This document shows, one piece after another, positions 16,095-24,902 of a DNA stretch of 39,138 nucleotides. Position numbers and translations under genes: made by a program. The notes beneath the pieces are model-generated. The model was not told the origin of the DNA. It did not search any database and worked only from the letters and a program-made list of their open reading frames with translations. Numbering within the stretch: position 1 is the stretch's first letter; each line of letters begins with the position of its first letter. Source of the stretch: SZUA-229 sp041589455 (GTDB taxonomy: Bacteria; Pseudomonadota; Gammaproteobacteria; SZUA-229); the NCBI GenBank assembly GCA_041589455.1, contig JBFHVQ010000021.1, positions 1 to 39,138 on the forward strand, read 5' to 3'.

Positions 16095-16628
16095 TTAGGG
16101 CTGTCGATCATAGGGGGTTATGGTGATTGCTGAATCCAGGCGGGCAGCATTGGTATTGATCACATAGAGCCTGGCGTTCTCTCTTGACTGTATTAGCAGG
16201 CCATTCATCTGCTTCAGGCCATACCAGCTTTTTTCTATCAGCATATTTCGTAACAGATGTCTGGTGACCAGGTGGTGATCCATCAACAGGGTAATGATCT
16301 GCCTGATATTTTTATATACATGTTTAAGCCCATTATTGGTGTAGGCTGATTGTGGATCTGCGAGGAGCGGGCTGGCTTCTGCTATAGACTTATAAATGTC
16401 ATTTTCAATGAGTTTAATCGATAGTGTAAGGTTTTCCTGCTCTTCAATATCGGTATTATTTGAAGTCCTGTATAAATCTTTGACCTGAAGCCAGGTTTGT
16501 TCGGAAATCTTGATCTGCTCGGGATGATTGCATTCACTAGCCACGCAGAGGCTGAGGCTCTCCGCCTGTATTTGCCAGCTAAGTAAAAGAGACAGGGCTG
16601 TTAGAAAAACTTTATTATTAAGCTTCAT
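16095..16628 (-). CDS. Secreted protein of unknown function
   Basis: A 177-residue protein I do not recognise. It has a Sec signal peptide (MKLNNKVFLTALSLLLSW, cleavage near IQA-ES), so the product should be periplasmic. The mature part has two early cysteines (LCVASEC), which could form a disulfide, then a helical region with a repeated hydrophobic pattern (ISEQTWLQVKDLY; LKHVYKNIRQIITLLMDHH). The start overlaps the nudJ end by 11 bp, indicating coupling. The signal peptide, coupling and position in a conserved run argue that it is real. Confidence 0.7.
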   Translation of the reverse strand: MKLNNKVFLTALSLLLSWQIQAESLSLCVASECNHPEQIKISEQTWLQVKDLYRTSNNTDIEEQENLTLSIKLIENDIYKSIAEASPLLADPQSAYTNNGLKHVYKNIRQIITLLMDHHLVTRHLLRNMLIEKSWYGLKQMNGLLIQSRENARLYVINTNAARLDSAITITPYDRQP

Positions 16629-17079
16629 GATTCAAATCGCTTATTAGTGCGAGTGGGTATCGATTGCCGTTGAGGTAATCGTCTATGCAGCGGAGTACCA
16701 TTGGGCTTCGTAGCTTATCAGGTTGCCTGGCAAGGTCATCTCGAGTCATCCAGAGTGCCCGGACAATTCCATCGTCAAGAGGTTGATTTTCATTATAGCT
16801 GTGGCACTGACCATAAAAAGTAAAGCGTAAGAAGCAACGATCGACTCCTGGCTGGTTCCAGTGATAAAGACCGGTTATATACTCAGGAATAAACTGTCTG
16901 GCAGTCTCTTCTTGCGTTTCTCTGATGGCGGCTTCAATCAAGCTTTCATCGGGCTCCAGGTGGCCCGCTGGTTGGTTGAATACCTGTCTGCCACCGCTGA
17001 TTTCTTCTACCATTAGAAAGTGTCCATTGTCTTCAATAATTGCCGCAACGGTTGTGTGAGGTTTCCAAACGTCTGTCAT
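16618..17079 (-). CDS. nudJ: NUDIX hydrolase, NudJ type
   Basis: A 153-residue Nudix enzyme starting MTDVWKPHTTVAAIIED, like E. coli NudJ. The Nudix box is complete: G39 HLEPDE45 SLIEAAI R53 E54 TQ E57 E58. NudJ acts on thiamine pyrimidine pyrophosphates and nucleoside di/triphosphates. The start is ATG 17079, with AGGTGG placed 6 nt upstream. A possible TTG start 21 bp earlier would have no such signal and would overlap the upstream region. Association with mnmA/hflD is conserved in gammaproteobacteria. The secreted-protein gene overlaps its 3' end. Confidence 0.93.
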   Translation of the reverse strand: MTDVWKPHTTVAAIIEDNGHFLMVEEISGGRQVFNQPAGHLEPDESLIEAAIRETQEETARQFIPEYITGLYHWNQPGVDRCFLRFTFYGQCHSYNENQPLDDGIVRALWMTRDDLARQPDKLRSPMVLRCIDDYLNGNRYPLALISDLNHEA

Positions 17080-17085
17080 AGTTTC

Positions 17086-17091
17086 CCACCT
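17086..17091 (-). promoter_or_regulatory. nudJ ribosome binding site
   Basis: AGGTGG on the minus strand, 6 nt before ATG 17079. It decides the start over the upstream TTG at 17100. Confidence 0.7.
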
Positions 17092-17620
17092 ATTTATCAA
17101 AGCGCTGGCTAAAACGCCGTTTTTTATCTTTCAGGTATTGTACGATATGCAGGCGCCATAATAGCCGCATCATCGTAAAGCCAGTAAGGCCACTGACAGT
17201 ACCCATTGTCAGGCAACCAAGCAGGAAGGGTTTCCAGATAAGGTTCATCTGGGATGAAATCCAGTCAAAAGAGGCTTCAAACTCAATATCATTAACCGGT
17301 AAGTTGAGCATCCAGTTACCCAGCTTATAGGCAAAGTAAAACATTGGCCCCATGGTGAGGGGATTGGTAATCCATACAAGTGCCACTGCCAGAGGTAGAT
17401 TACAGCGGATGATGATCGCTACTCCTGCGGCCAGAATCATTTGTGAAGGCAAAGGTACCCACATGAAGAAAAAGCCAACCAGGAAAGCCAGAGAAACAGA
17501 CTTCCGGTTCATATGCCATAAGTTGGGGTCATGTAGTAGTGAGCCAAAAATACGTAACGACCGTGATTGGGTGATTTTATGTGGATCTGGTAGGTGTTTA
17601 CGTAAAAACTTTTTGGGCAT
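17090..17620 (-). CDS. DUF2062 membrane protein
   Basis: About 176 residues from ATG 17620 (MPKKFLRKHLPDP), the usual family start. It has the DUF2062 features: basic N-terminus, MNRKSVSLAFLVGFFFMWVPLPSQM, a hydrophobic pair of helices with VWITNPLTMGPMFYFAYKLG, and a C-terminal helix GCLTMGTVSGLTGFTMMRLLW. Probably an inner-membrane protein; function unknown. It is divergent from comEC, with 95 bp between starts, and begins the minus-strand run with nudJ. The open frame extends upstream to 17743, across comEC's start, which makes the longer form unlikely. Confidence 0.85.
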   Translation of the reverse strand: MPKKFLRKHLPDPHKITQSRSLRIFGSLLHDPNLWHMNRKSVSLAFLVGFFFMWVPLPSQMILAAGVAIIIRCNLPLAVALVWITNPLTMGPMFYFAYKLGNWMLNLPVNDIEFEASFDWISSQMNLIWKPFLLGCLTMGTVSGLTGFTMMRLLWRLHIVQYLKDKKRRFSQRFDK

Positions 17621-17678
17621 AGTAAGTAAGTTCTGCAGATGACTCTGAAGTTTTGCCTGAGAAGATGATAGAGAGTAG

Positions 17679-17707
17679 ATTATAACAGAAGGCATTAATT
17701 TATAAGG
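17679..17707 (-). promoter_or_regulatory. Candidate promoter of the DUF2062-nudJ-mnmA run
   Basis: On the minus strand TATAAT (17679-17684) lies 58 bp upstream of the chosen DUF2062 ATG. The -35 region (CTTATA or CCTTAT, 16-17 bp spacing) is poor. It lies in the divergent gap with comEC. Confidence 0.3.
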
Positions 17708-17715
17708 AATTTTAT

Positions 17716-20100
17716 ATGGTGTCAGATAACAGGGATGTTTCAATATACAGTAAGCCTAGCAATAGTTTGCCAGTACTAGCGCTTGCTATGTTGCTAGGGG
17801 GCTGCCTGCTACAATTACAGCCAGTTTTGCAGTGGGTTATCTGGTGTGAGGCTGAAATGCTGATGCTGCTACCGATTACTCTACTGCTCCTAGTGTTTTC
17901 AAAGCTTCCCAGAATGTTACTGATGTTTTTTATAGGTTATCTCTGGGCCTTGTTATATGCCCAGATATACCTGTCTCAGCAACTACCTGAATCTTTAGTT
18001 GGGCAGGATCTTGTGATCCAGGGAGTAATTTCAGATGTTCCTGAGTACACTGAAAAATCGACTCGATTTAATTTCAATATAGAACGCGTTGTTGATCAGA
18101 CTGAGGGATTTTCTGTTGATCCTAAAGTTAGTAGCGTCAGGTTAAGCTGGTATTATCACCAGCAGGCGTTGCAGCCAGGTGAGCGCTGGCAACTGACGGT
18201 GCGTTTGAAACCACCTCATGGCATGCAGAACCCTGGCGGGTTTGACTATGAAAAGTGGTTACTTAATCAGGGCATACACGCGACAGGTTATGTAAGAAAA
18301 GACCAGAGTAACCATCGACTAGAGGCCGCCTCAGCCAGCATTGACAGGCTAAGGCAATCCATTATGCAGCGAATTCGCTCGCTAAGTGATACAGAATACC
18401 AGGGTCTGCTGCTGGCACTAACCATTGGTTATAAGTCTCAGATTGAACCACAACAATGGCAGCGCCTGATTGATACGGGCACCAGTCACCTGATGGCGAT
18501 TTCCGGCTTACATATCGGCCTGGTGGCGACATTAGTGTTTTTCCTTGTGAGGCATCTGTCGCCTGCCAGATTGCCGTTTACGTTGACTGCTCAGCAACTT
18601 GCGGCGCTTGTTAGTCTGTTTGTCGCCGGTTTTTATGCGCTCCTCGCTGGATTTTCTATCCCAACACAACGTGCATTTGTTATGTTGCTGGTGATGCTGG
18701 GTGCAATCCTGCTAAAGCGGCCAGCATTTTCCTTAAATACTTTGTCTTTGGCCCTTATCGTTGTTTTGATCATAAACCCATTTTCAGTGCTTCAGGCAGG
18801 CTTCTGGCTGTCGTTTTTAGCGGTTCTTATTATTGGGATTCTGACAGGTGGGCGGCCAAAGGTTAACGGTCAGGGTCGTATTGCGAGACTCAGCAAAGGG
18901 TTACGCCTCCAGTGGATGATTGCTCTCGGGATGCTGCCCTTGACGATGGTGCTCTTTCAGCAGGCATCAGTGATTTCGCCACTGGCTAACCTTGTCGCCA
19001 TACCCCTGATTGGCTTTGTACAGGTGCCCTTAGTTTTGCTTGCTAGTCTGCTTAATCTGTTTACTCATGAGGCCTCTGTGGTGCTGTTTCAAGTTGCATC
19101 CTGGTTAATGTCAGTAATCTGGTGGAGTCTTGAATGGTTATCGAATACACCCCATGCCAGTGTTTATTTACCTGCCAGTAGTCCTGTTGCCTCTGTATTG
19201 GCACTTATTGGAGGCACTATTTTGTTATTACCGGCAGGGTTGCCAGGGCGATACATCGGTGTGTTGCTATTACTTCCAGTGCTCTTTGTAAAACTTGAAC
19301 GGCCCCTGTCTGGAGAATTCTGGATGAGTGTGCTTGATGTAGGTCAGGGTTTGTCTATATTGATTCGAACCCGTGATCACGCCTTGCTATATGATGCGGG
19401 CGATCGCTTTAGTGAACGATTTGATATCGGTGAGCGTGTTATTGTGCCCTTTTTGCGCTATCAAGGCATAAAACAGCTCGATGCAATGATGATCAGCCAC
19501 AAGGACAGAGACCACAGTGGCGGTGCTTCAGCCATTTTGCGACACATTCCTGTAAAACAGCTGTTGGGCTATCGCGATGAGAATATGCAAATGCTATCCG
19601 GGCAAACTCATCGGCATTGCCGTAAAGGGGACAGCTGGAACTGGGATGGTGTCAGGTTTGAGGTACTGCACCCAGACAGGGAATATAGCAAATCAAATAA
19701 TCGCAGTTGTGTGTTAAAAATAAGTAGCGGAGATTCAAGTGTGATTTTGCCCGGCGATATTGCGTCGAGTGTCGAGCGGCAGTTAGTCAAGGCTTACGGT
19801 ACGCGTCTTAAAAGTCAGGTTTTAGTGCTGGCACATCATGGTAGCTCGACTTCTAGCAGTAGTCAGTGGTTACAACAGTTGACACCAGCTTTGGTGATTG
19901 CCTCTGCGGGTTATAAGAATCGATTTGGGCACCCGGCAGAAAGCGTTAGGAAACGGCTTGAGATGCATGAAATACCCATGTTGAATACTGCCAGTGCAGG
20001 GGCAATACAGATAAAAATATCCCCAGATATGGGGAATCAGCTTCTCCAGGTAAATCGGCAGCGAAAAGATGTGGTTCATTATTGGAATCATCGCTTCTGA
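17716..20100 (+). CDS. comEC: DNA internalization protein ComEC/Rec2
   Basis: A 794-residue inner-membrane channel for uptake of single-stranded DNA in natural transformation. N-terminal hydrophobic segments and an OB-like ComEC N-domain (about 75-200) precede the Competence domain with GTSHLMAISGLHIGLVA and AGFSIPTQRAF. A C-terminal metallo-beta-lactamase-like domain carries VLDVGQGLSILIRT, SHKDRDHSGG and LAHHGSSTSSS. All three parts and the metal motifs are intact, so it may be functional. AAGGAA precedes ATG 17716. DUF2062 divergent upstream and exbB downstream match the gammaproteobacterial comEC-msbA locus. Confidence 0.96.
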   Translation: MVSDNRDVSIYSKPSNSLPVLALAMLLGGCLLQLQPVLQWVIWCEAEMLMLLPITLLLLVFSKLPRMLLMFFIGYLWALLYAQIYLSQQLPESLVGQDLVIQGVISDVPEYTEKSTRFNFNIERVVDQTEGFSVDPKVSSVRLSWYYHQQALQPGERWQLTVRLKPPHGMQNPGGFDYEKWLLNQGIHATGYVRKDQSNHRLEAASASIDRLRQSIMQRIRSLSDTEYQGLLLALTIGYKSQIEPQQWQRLIDTGTSHLMAISGLHIGLVATLVFFLVRHLSPARLPFTLTAQQLAALVSLFVAGFYALLAGFSIPTQRAFVMLLVMLGAILLKRPAFSLNTLSLALIVVLIINPFSVLQAGFWLSFLAVLIIGILTGGRPKVNGQGRIARLSKGLRLQWMIALGMLPLTMVLFQQASVISPLANLVAIPLIGFVQVPLVLLASLLNLFTHEASVVLFQVASWLMSVIWWSLEWLSNTPHASVYLPASSPVASVLALIGGTILLLPAGLPGRYIGVLLLLPVLFVKLERPLSGEFWMSVLDVGQGLSILIRTRDHALLYDAGDRFSERFDIGERVIVPFLRYQGIKQLDAMMISHKDRDHSGGASAILRHIPVKQLLGYRDENMQMLSGQTHRHCRKGDSWNWDGVRFEVLHPDREYSKSNNRSCVLKISSGDSSVILPGDIASSVERQLVKAYGTRLKSQVLVLAHHGSSTSSSSQWLQQLTPALVIASAGYKNRFGHPAESVRKRLEMHEIPMLNTASAGAIQIKISPDMGNQLLQVNRQRKDVVHYWNHRF

Positions 20101-20134
20101 TAACGTATTATGTGCGCAGAATTATTCCAAGATT

Positions 20135-20140
20135 AAGGGG
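20135..20140 (+). promoter_or_regulatory. exbB ribosome binding site
   Basis: AAGGGG, 8 nt before GTG 20149. It favours the GTG over the ATG at 20158. Confidence 0.6.
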
Positions 20141-20148
20141 CAGTTTAC

Positions 20149-20796
20149 GTGTTTGAAATGGTCAAAGCTGGTGGGTGGCTCATGTTCCCCATAATCGCAG
20201 GCTCTATTATAGCTTTCGCGATCATACTTGAGCGATTCTGGACGCTGCAGAAGAAAAAAGTGATACCGGAGCATCTGGTCGCCACTATCTGGCACTGGGT
20301 AAAAGAAGGCCAGCTGGAACGCTCAAAAATTGAGGAAATCAGTAAACAGTCTGCTCTCGGTAAGGTACTGGCTGCCGGCCTGAATAATCGTCACCTTGAG
20401 CGTGAGCGAATCAAGGAATCGATTGAAGAGGCAGGACGTCAGGTGGTGCATGAAATGGAGCGCTTTCTGAATACACTGGGCACCATAGCTTCTATTTCCC
20501 CCTTGTTAGGTCTTCTAGGTACGGTCATTGGTATGATTAAAGTCTTTAATGCCATCACCAGTTCAGGTGTTGGTAATGCCGCTCCTCTTGCGGGTGGTAT
20601 TTCTCAGGCATTGATAACGACAGCAGCAGGACTTACGGTGGCTATTATTGCACTGATTTTCTATCGATACTTCCGTGGCCGCGTGGATGAACTGGTAGTG
20701 AAAATGGAGGAGGAGGCGATCAAAATGGTGGATGTACTGCATAATAATCGCAATATTTCCTCGACCACTAAAAGTAAAGCGGAGAAAGCCGCTTGA
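20149..20796 (+). CDS. exbB: ExbB/TolQ-family proton channel
   Basis: A 215-residue MotA/TolQ/ExbB protein with one N-terminal membrane helix (GGWLMFPIIAGSIIAFAIIL) and two later ones around GTIASISPLLGLLGTVIGMIKVF and ALITTAAGLTVAIIALIFYRYF, which carry the family motifs. With ExbD it should use the proton gradient to energise outer-membrane or envelope processes; no TonB is in the window. The start is GTG 20149 with AAGGGG 8 nt upstream; the in-frame ATG at 20158 is too far from it. exbD overlaps its stop. Confidence 0.93.
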   Translation: MFEMVKAGGWLMFPIIAGSIIAFAIILERFWTLQKKKVIPEHLVATIWHWVKEGQLERSKIEEISKQSALGKVLAAGLNNRHLERERIKESIEEAGRQVVHEMERFLNTLGTIASISPLLGLLGTVIGMIKVFNAITSSGVGNAAPLAGGISQALITTAAGLTVAIIALIFYRYFRGRVDELVVKMEEEAIKMVDVLHNNRNISSTTKSKAEKAA

Positions 20797-21218
20797 ACCT
20801 GAAGCCGCAACGTAATGATGATGTCGACCTCAATCTGACACCGCTGATTGATGTGGTCTTTTTACTGCTGATCTTTTTTATGGTTTCCACCACTTTTGAA
20901 AAGACAGCAAAACTGAAAATTGATCTGCCAGAAGCGTCAGTTCAGGCGCAGCAACAGGCTGATGAGAAAATTACTATCGGTATTGATGCTAAGGGTAACT
21001 TCTTTATCAATGATCGGCAGTTAGTAAATACACAGTTAAATACGTTAAAGCTGGCACTATCTAAAGTCGCAGAAGGTCGTAAAGATATGCCAATTGTTCT
21101 TCGTGCGGATGCAAAAACACCTCACCAGGCAGTGGTTACTGCAATGGATGCTGCATCGCAACTTGGAATGAGCCGGTTGTCGATTTCAACCCTTGAAAGC
21201 AGTAATGGAAGCAATTGA
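20793..21218 (+). CDS. exbD: ExbD/TolR-family protein
   Basis: A 141-residue protein with a short cytoplasmic start, a single membrane helix DVVFLLLIFFMVSTTF containing the essential Asp in LTPLIDVVF, and a periplasmic TolR/ExbD domain ending in ASQLGMSRLSISTLES. It is the partner of ExbB in a proton-driven complex. The start is TTG 20793, which overlaps the exbB stop (TTGA), with GGAG 8 nt upstream; no in-frame ATG lies near. msbA begins 3 bp after its stop. Confidence 0.93.
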   Translation: MNLKPQRNDDVDLNLTPLIDVVFLLLIFFMVSTTFEKTAKLKIDLPEASVQAQQQADEKITIGIDAKGNFFINDRQLVNTQLNTLKLALSKVAEGRKDMPIVLRADAKTPHQAVVTAMDAASQLGMSRLSISTLESSNGSN

Positions 21219-21221
21219 CCG

Positions 21222-22985
21222 ATGTCCAGTGCGACAGGGCATACTAGCTCAAAAGTAACTTATCAGCGTTTACTCTCTTACACCTTTCAGTCTAAGGGGG
21301 TTTTTACCATATCTGTTATTAGCATGATACTGGTCGCCTTGTCACAACCGGCGTTTGCATGGCTAATGAAACCTATTCTTGATGATGGGTTTATCGATAA
21401 AGATCCAGCTGTTCTACAGTGGATACCCCTGGCAATTATTGGTGTATTTATTGTGCGGACTATATCTGGCTTTGTCTCTGATTACGGAATGGCCTGGATA
21501 GGTCGCACAGTTATTCAAACGATGCGTAACCAGATGTTCCAGCGATTAATACTTTTGCCCAATAAGTACTACGATAATACCTCATCTGGCGAAACAATTT
21601 CCCGTTTTACCTTTGATGTAGAACAGCTTGCGAATGCCTCAACGACAGCGGTAACAATATTGGTCAAAGACACTCTAATGGTGCTTAGTCTGATTGGCTA
21701 TATGTTTTATGAAAGTCCTAAGCTGGCGATTATTTTTCTGGTGATTGGGCCGGTTATGGCTGCATTAATAGTGATGATTTCTAAGCGTTTTCGAGTCATC
21801 TCAAAACGTATTCAGAATTCAATGGGAACTATCACACATGTGCTCGAAGAGTCAGTTCAGGCACAACGTGTCGTAAAAATTTATGGTGGCCAGGAGTACG
21901 AGAAAAAGCGCTTTAATGAAAATAATAATAAAAATCGACAGCAAAATCTTAAATTAATTGTCAGTACATCATTGAGTACCTCGATTTTACAGATGATTGT
22001 TGCTATTGCCCTGGCAGGTATCATTTATATGGCCATTGAAGAAGGCATAAATAGTGACATGACAGCGGGCACATTTATGACGTTTATTACAGCAATGATG
22101 ATGCTGTTTGCACCAATGAAACGTCTGACAAATATAAATGCCATTATACAGCGGGGCATCACTGCCGCAGACAGTGTATTTGAATTTCTTGATATCCAGC
22201 CAGAGATAAATAAAGGTCAGCACAAAGTAGAAAAAGTAAAAGGTGAGCTGTTATTCGAAAATGTGCAATTTGCCTATGCATCTAATCAGGATAAACAGGT
22301 ATTAAAAAAGATAAACTTACTTATCAAACCTGGCGAAACCGTTGCCTTTGTAGGACGTTCCGGTAGTGGTAAGTCGACCCTGGTTAATTTGATTCCACGC
22401 CTTTATGATGGTTTTCAGGGAAAAATCCTGCTTGATGGAATTAATATTGATGATTACAAGATTGATAACCTGCGAAGTCATATTGCTTATGTCGGCCAGG
22501 AAATCGTACTTTTTAATGACACTATAGAACATAATATTGCCTATGGTAGCAAACAGGTAACTTCTGAGCTGATTAATGAGGCTGCACGATCTGCACATGC
22601 CATTGAATTTATTGAAAAGCTACCTCAAGGTATGCAGTCCATGGCTGGTGAGAAAGGGGTGTTGCTTTCGGGTGGTCAACGTCAACGTCTGGCAATTGCC
22701 AGAGCATTATTAAAAGATGCGCCAGTACTCATTATGGATGAAGCTACGTCTGCGCTCGATACTGAATCTGAGCGTATGATCCAGGAGGCACTTGAAACCT
22801 TAACTGCTAACCGCACAACACTGGTGATTGCTCATCGCTTATCAACTATTGAAAAAGCAGACAAAATTGTGGTTATGGATCAGGGTGAAATTGTCGAAGT
22901 GGGAACGCATAGTGAGCTGTTGCAAAAAGGCGGTGCTTACAGTGCACTCCATAACATGCAATTCGAAGAAACCAATAACTCTTAA
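21222..22985 (+). CDS. msbA: Lipid A flippase MsbA
   Basis: A 587-residue half ABC exporter that flips core-lipid A across the inner membrane. The six-helix domain covers about 20-310. Walker A GRSGSGKST, LSGGQRQRLAIARALL, Walker B VLIMDEATSALD and AHRLSTI are all intact. MsbA identity rests on length and especially on the lpxK neighbour, whose ATG overlaps its stop (TAATG). exbD lies just upstream. It is distinct from the other ABC exporter at 4658. Confidence 0.95.
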   Translation: MSSATGHTSSKVTYQRLLSYTFQSKGVFTISVISMILVALSQPAFAWLMKPILDDGFIDKDPAVLQWIPLAIIGVFIVRTISGFVSDYGMAWIGRTVIQTMRNQMFQRLILLPNKYYDNTSSGETISRFTFDVEQLANASTTAVTILVKDTLMVLSLIGYMFYESPKLAIIFLVIGPVMAALIVMISKRFRVISKRIQNSMGTITHVLEESVQAQRVVKIYGGQEYEKKRFNENNNKNRQQNLKLIVSTSLSTSILQMIVAIALAGIIYMAIEEGINSDMTAGTFMTFITAMMMLFAPMKRLTNINAIIQRGITAADSVFEFLDIQPEINKGQHKVEKVKGELLFENVQFAYASNQDKQVLKKINLLIKPGETVAFVGRSGSGKSTLVNLIPRLYDGFQGKILLDGINIDDYKIDNLRSHIAYVGQEIVLFNDTIEHNIAYGSKQVTSELINEAARSAHAIEFIEKLPQGMQSMAGEKGVLLSGGQRQRLAIARALLKDAPVLIMDEATSALDTESERMIQEALETLTANRTTLVIAHRLSTIEKADKIVVMDQGEIVEVGTHSELLQKGGAYSALHNMQFEETNNS

Positions 22986-23974
22986 TGAAATCTCTTGAGC
23001 ACTATTGGAACAGTATAAATCCAGTGTCGATTTTGCTATTGCCACTGACAGCTATTTTTTGTCTGTTGGCAGTTACTCGTAAGCTACTTTATCAGAATAA
23101 AATACTATCAAGCTATAAGGCGCCTGTTCCAGTTGTTATTGTCGGTAATATCAGTGTTGGCGGCACTGGTAAGACACCGCTGATTATAGAGCTTGTGAGT
23201 CAGTTGCAGTCTAAAGGTTATAAGCCAGCTGTAATTAGCCGTGGTTATGGTGGCCAAGCTGAGTCCTGGCCGCAGATTGTAAATGCCGATTCAGATCCAC
23301 GGCAACTGGGTGATGAGCCCTGTCTTATTGTGCAGAAAACAGGCTGTCCAGTTGTTGTCGGGGCGAATCGGCAACAAGATATTAGAATGATATTGTCTGA
23401 ATTTGAATGTGATATCGTGTTATCAGATGATGGTATGCAACATTATGCATTACAGCGTGATGCAGAAATTGCTGTGATCGATGCTCAGCGATTATTTGGA
23501 AATGGGTTATGCCTGCCATCAGGACCGCTCAGAGAGCTTAAAACACGCCTTAAGCAGGTTGATCTGGTACTGTATAATGGTGAAACAGAGCAAGCCTTGT
23601 CCTATACCATGCAAGCCCATTCTTGTGAAACCATTGTCTCAGGACAGAAACAGAAAGTAACATTGCAGGATCTAAGTGGTAAAAAAGTTCATGCTATAGC
23701 AGGCATAGGTAATCCCGCCCGATTTTTTACTCTGCTGGAAAGTTTTGGCATCGAGGTTATTCCTCATGCATTTTCAGATCATCATTACTACAATAAGTCT
23801 GAACTATTGTTTGATGATGATTACCCGGTCTTGATGACAGAGAAAGATGCAGTTAAATGTCATCGATTTGCACTAGAAAATTGGTGGGCGGTACCTGTAA
23901 CCATCGAATTAACTACACAGGCTCAGTTCGAAGTAGATCAGCTCTTCGATACAATATTTAAACAAGGTCGATAA
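22985..23974 (+). CDS. lpxK: Tetraacyldisaccharide 4'-kinase LpxK
   Basis: A 329-residue membrane-associated kinase that phosphorylates the 4' position of the lipid A precursor. An N-terminal hydrophobic anchor (VSILLLPLTAIFCLLAV) precedes VVIVGNISVGGTGKTPLI, the LpxK Walker A. Other signatures are AVISRGYGG, GDEPCLI, LSDDGMQHYAL, PSGPLRE and the late MTEKDAVKC. It overlaps msbA upstream and the small zinc-ribbon gene downstream by one base each. Confidence 0.96.
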   Translation: MKSLEHYWNSINPVSILLLPLTAIFCLLAVTRKLLYQNKILSSYKAPVPVVIVGNISVGGTGKTPLIIELVSQLQSKGYKPAVISRGYGGQAESWPQIVNADSDPRQLGDEPCLIVQKTGCPVVVGANRQQDIRMILSEFECDIVLSDDGMQHYALQRDAEIAVIDAQRLFGNGLCLPSGPLRELKTRLKQVDLVLYNGETEQALSYTMQAHSCETIVSGQKQKVTLQDLSGKKVHAIAGIGNPARFFTLLESFGIEVIPHAFSDHHYYNKSELLFDDDYPVLMTEKDAVKCHRFALENWWAVPVTIELTTQAQFEVDQLFDTIFKQGR

Positions 23975-24147
23975 TGGATACCAAACAAATAGATTTATTA
24001 GCTTGCCCAGAATGTAATGGTAAGTTGAAGTATGAAAAAAATGATCAGGAATTAATTTGTGATAGCTGCCAACTTGCATTTCCAGTGCAAGATGGGATTC
24101 CTGTTATGTTGATTGAAGAAGCGCGAAAGCTAACAGATAAAGAATAG
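23974..24147 (+). CDS. ycaR: YcaR/Trm112-like small zinc-ribbon protein
   Basis: A 57-residue protein: MDTKQIDLLACPECNGKL, then ELICDSCQLAFPVQDGIPVMLIEEAR. It is the Trm112/UPF0434 family, found between lpxK and kdsB in E. coli (YcaR). It carries two CxxC pairs (residues 11/14 and 32/35), a complete zinc-ribbon set. Trm112-like proteins often activate methyltransferases, but the bacterial partner here is unknown. It overlaps lpxK's stop by one base (TAATG), and kdsB starts 6 bp after its stop. Confidence 0.93.
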   Translation: MDTKQIDLLACPECNGKLKYEKNDQELICDSCQLAFPVQDGIPVMLIEEARKLTDKE

Positions 24148-24153
24148 TTACAT

Positions 24154-24897
24154 ATGAGTGCTTATCACATAGTTATACCCGCACGTTATGCTTCTACCCG
24201 GTTTCCTGGTAAACCACTGCAGGTAATCCATGGCAAAACCATGTTACAACATGTTTATGATGTTGCTAAAAAATCATCTGCAAAGAGTGTTGTTATTGCT
24301 ACAGATGATCAGCGAATTCTCGAAGTGGCAAATGGATTTTGTGGTCAGGTATTAATGACCTCTGATCAGCACCAGTCGGGTACCGACCGTCTTGCAGAAG
24401 TTTGTGAGCTTATGCAGTGGCGTGATGATGAAATTGTGGTTAACTTACAAGGCGATGAGCCATTAACTCCAGTCGAGCTGTTGACTCAGGTTGCAGATAA
24501 CCTGCAGCGACATGAAGAGGCATCAATTGCAACATTGACTACACCAATTCACGATGCAGCTGAAGTTAGTGATCCTAATATTGTTAAAGTTGTATCTGAT
24601 CATCAGGGCATGGCTTTATACTTTAGTCGTGCAACGATTCCATTTCAGCGTGATGCAGAACTCTCAGCAGAGGCAAGATATCATCGACATTTAGGTATCT
24701 ATGCATACCGTGTGGCTTTTCTCAATGCGTATAGTCAGTTGCCTCAGTGTGAGCTAGAAGTCATTGAAAAACTCGAGCAGCTACGTGCTATGTACTACGG
24801 TTATAAAATTCATACGCAACAGGCCACAAGCCTTCCAGGCCCAGGCATCGATACTCCCGAAGATCTGATCAAGATCCAATCATTACTGGTGCCTTAA
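24154..24897 (+). CDS. kdsB: 3-deoxy-manno-octulosonate cytidylyltransferase
   Basis: A 247-residue enzyme that activates Kdo as CMP-Kdo for lipopolysaccharide core assembly. Seen: HIVIPARYASTRFPGKPL (nucleotide-binding start), MTSDQHQSGTDRLAEV, NLQGDEPLTP, YFSRATIPF, RHLGIYAYR and LPGPGIDTPEDL. Length matches the family. It completes the msbA-lpxK-ycaR-kdsB lipid A/LPS block. Confidence 0.97.
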   Translation: MSAYHIVIPARYASTRFPGKPLQVIHGKTMLQHVYDVAKKSSAKSVVIATDDQRILEVANGFCGQVLMTSDQHQSGTDRLAEVCELMQWRDDEIVVNLQGDEPLTPVELLTQVADNLQRHEEASIATLTTPIHDAAEVSDPNIVKVVSDHQGMALYFSRATIPFQRDAELSAEARYHRHLGIYAYRVAFLNAYSQLPQCELEVIEKLEQLRAMYYGYKIHTQQATSLPGPGIDTPEDLIKIQSLLVP

Positions 24898-24902
24898 TAA
24901 TT

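Noticed and set aside
17621..17743. Longer start for the DUF2062 protein
   Set aside because: The extension would cross the comEC start and the candidate promoter and has no family resemblance; MPKKF at 17620 is the usual start.
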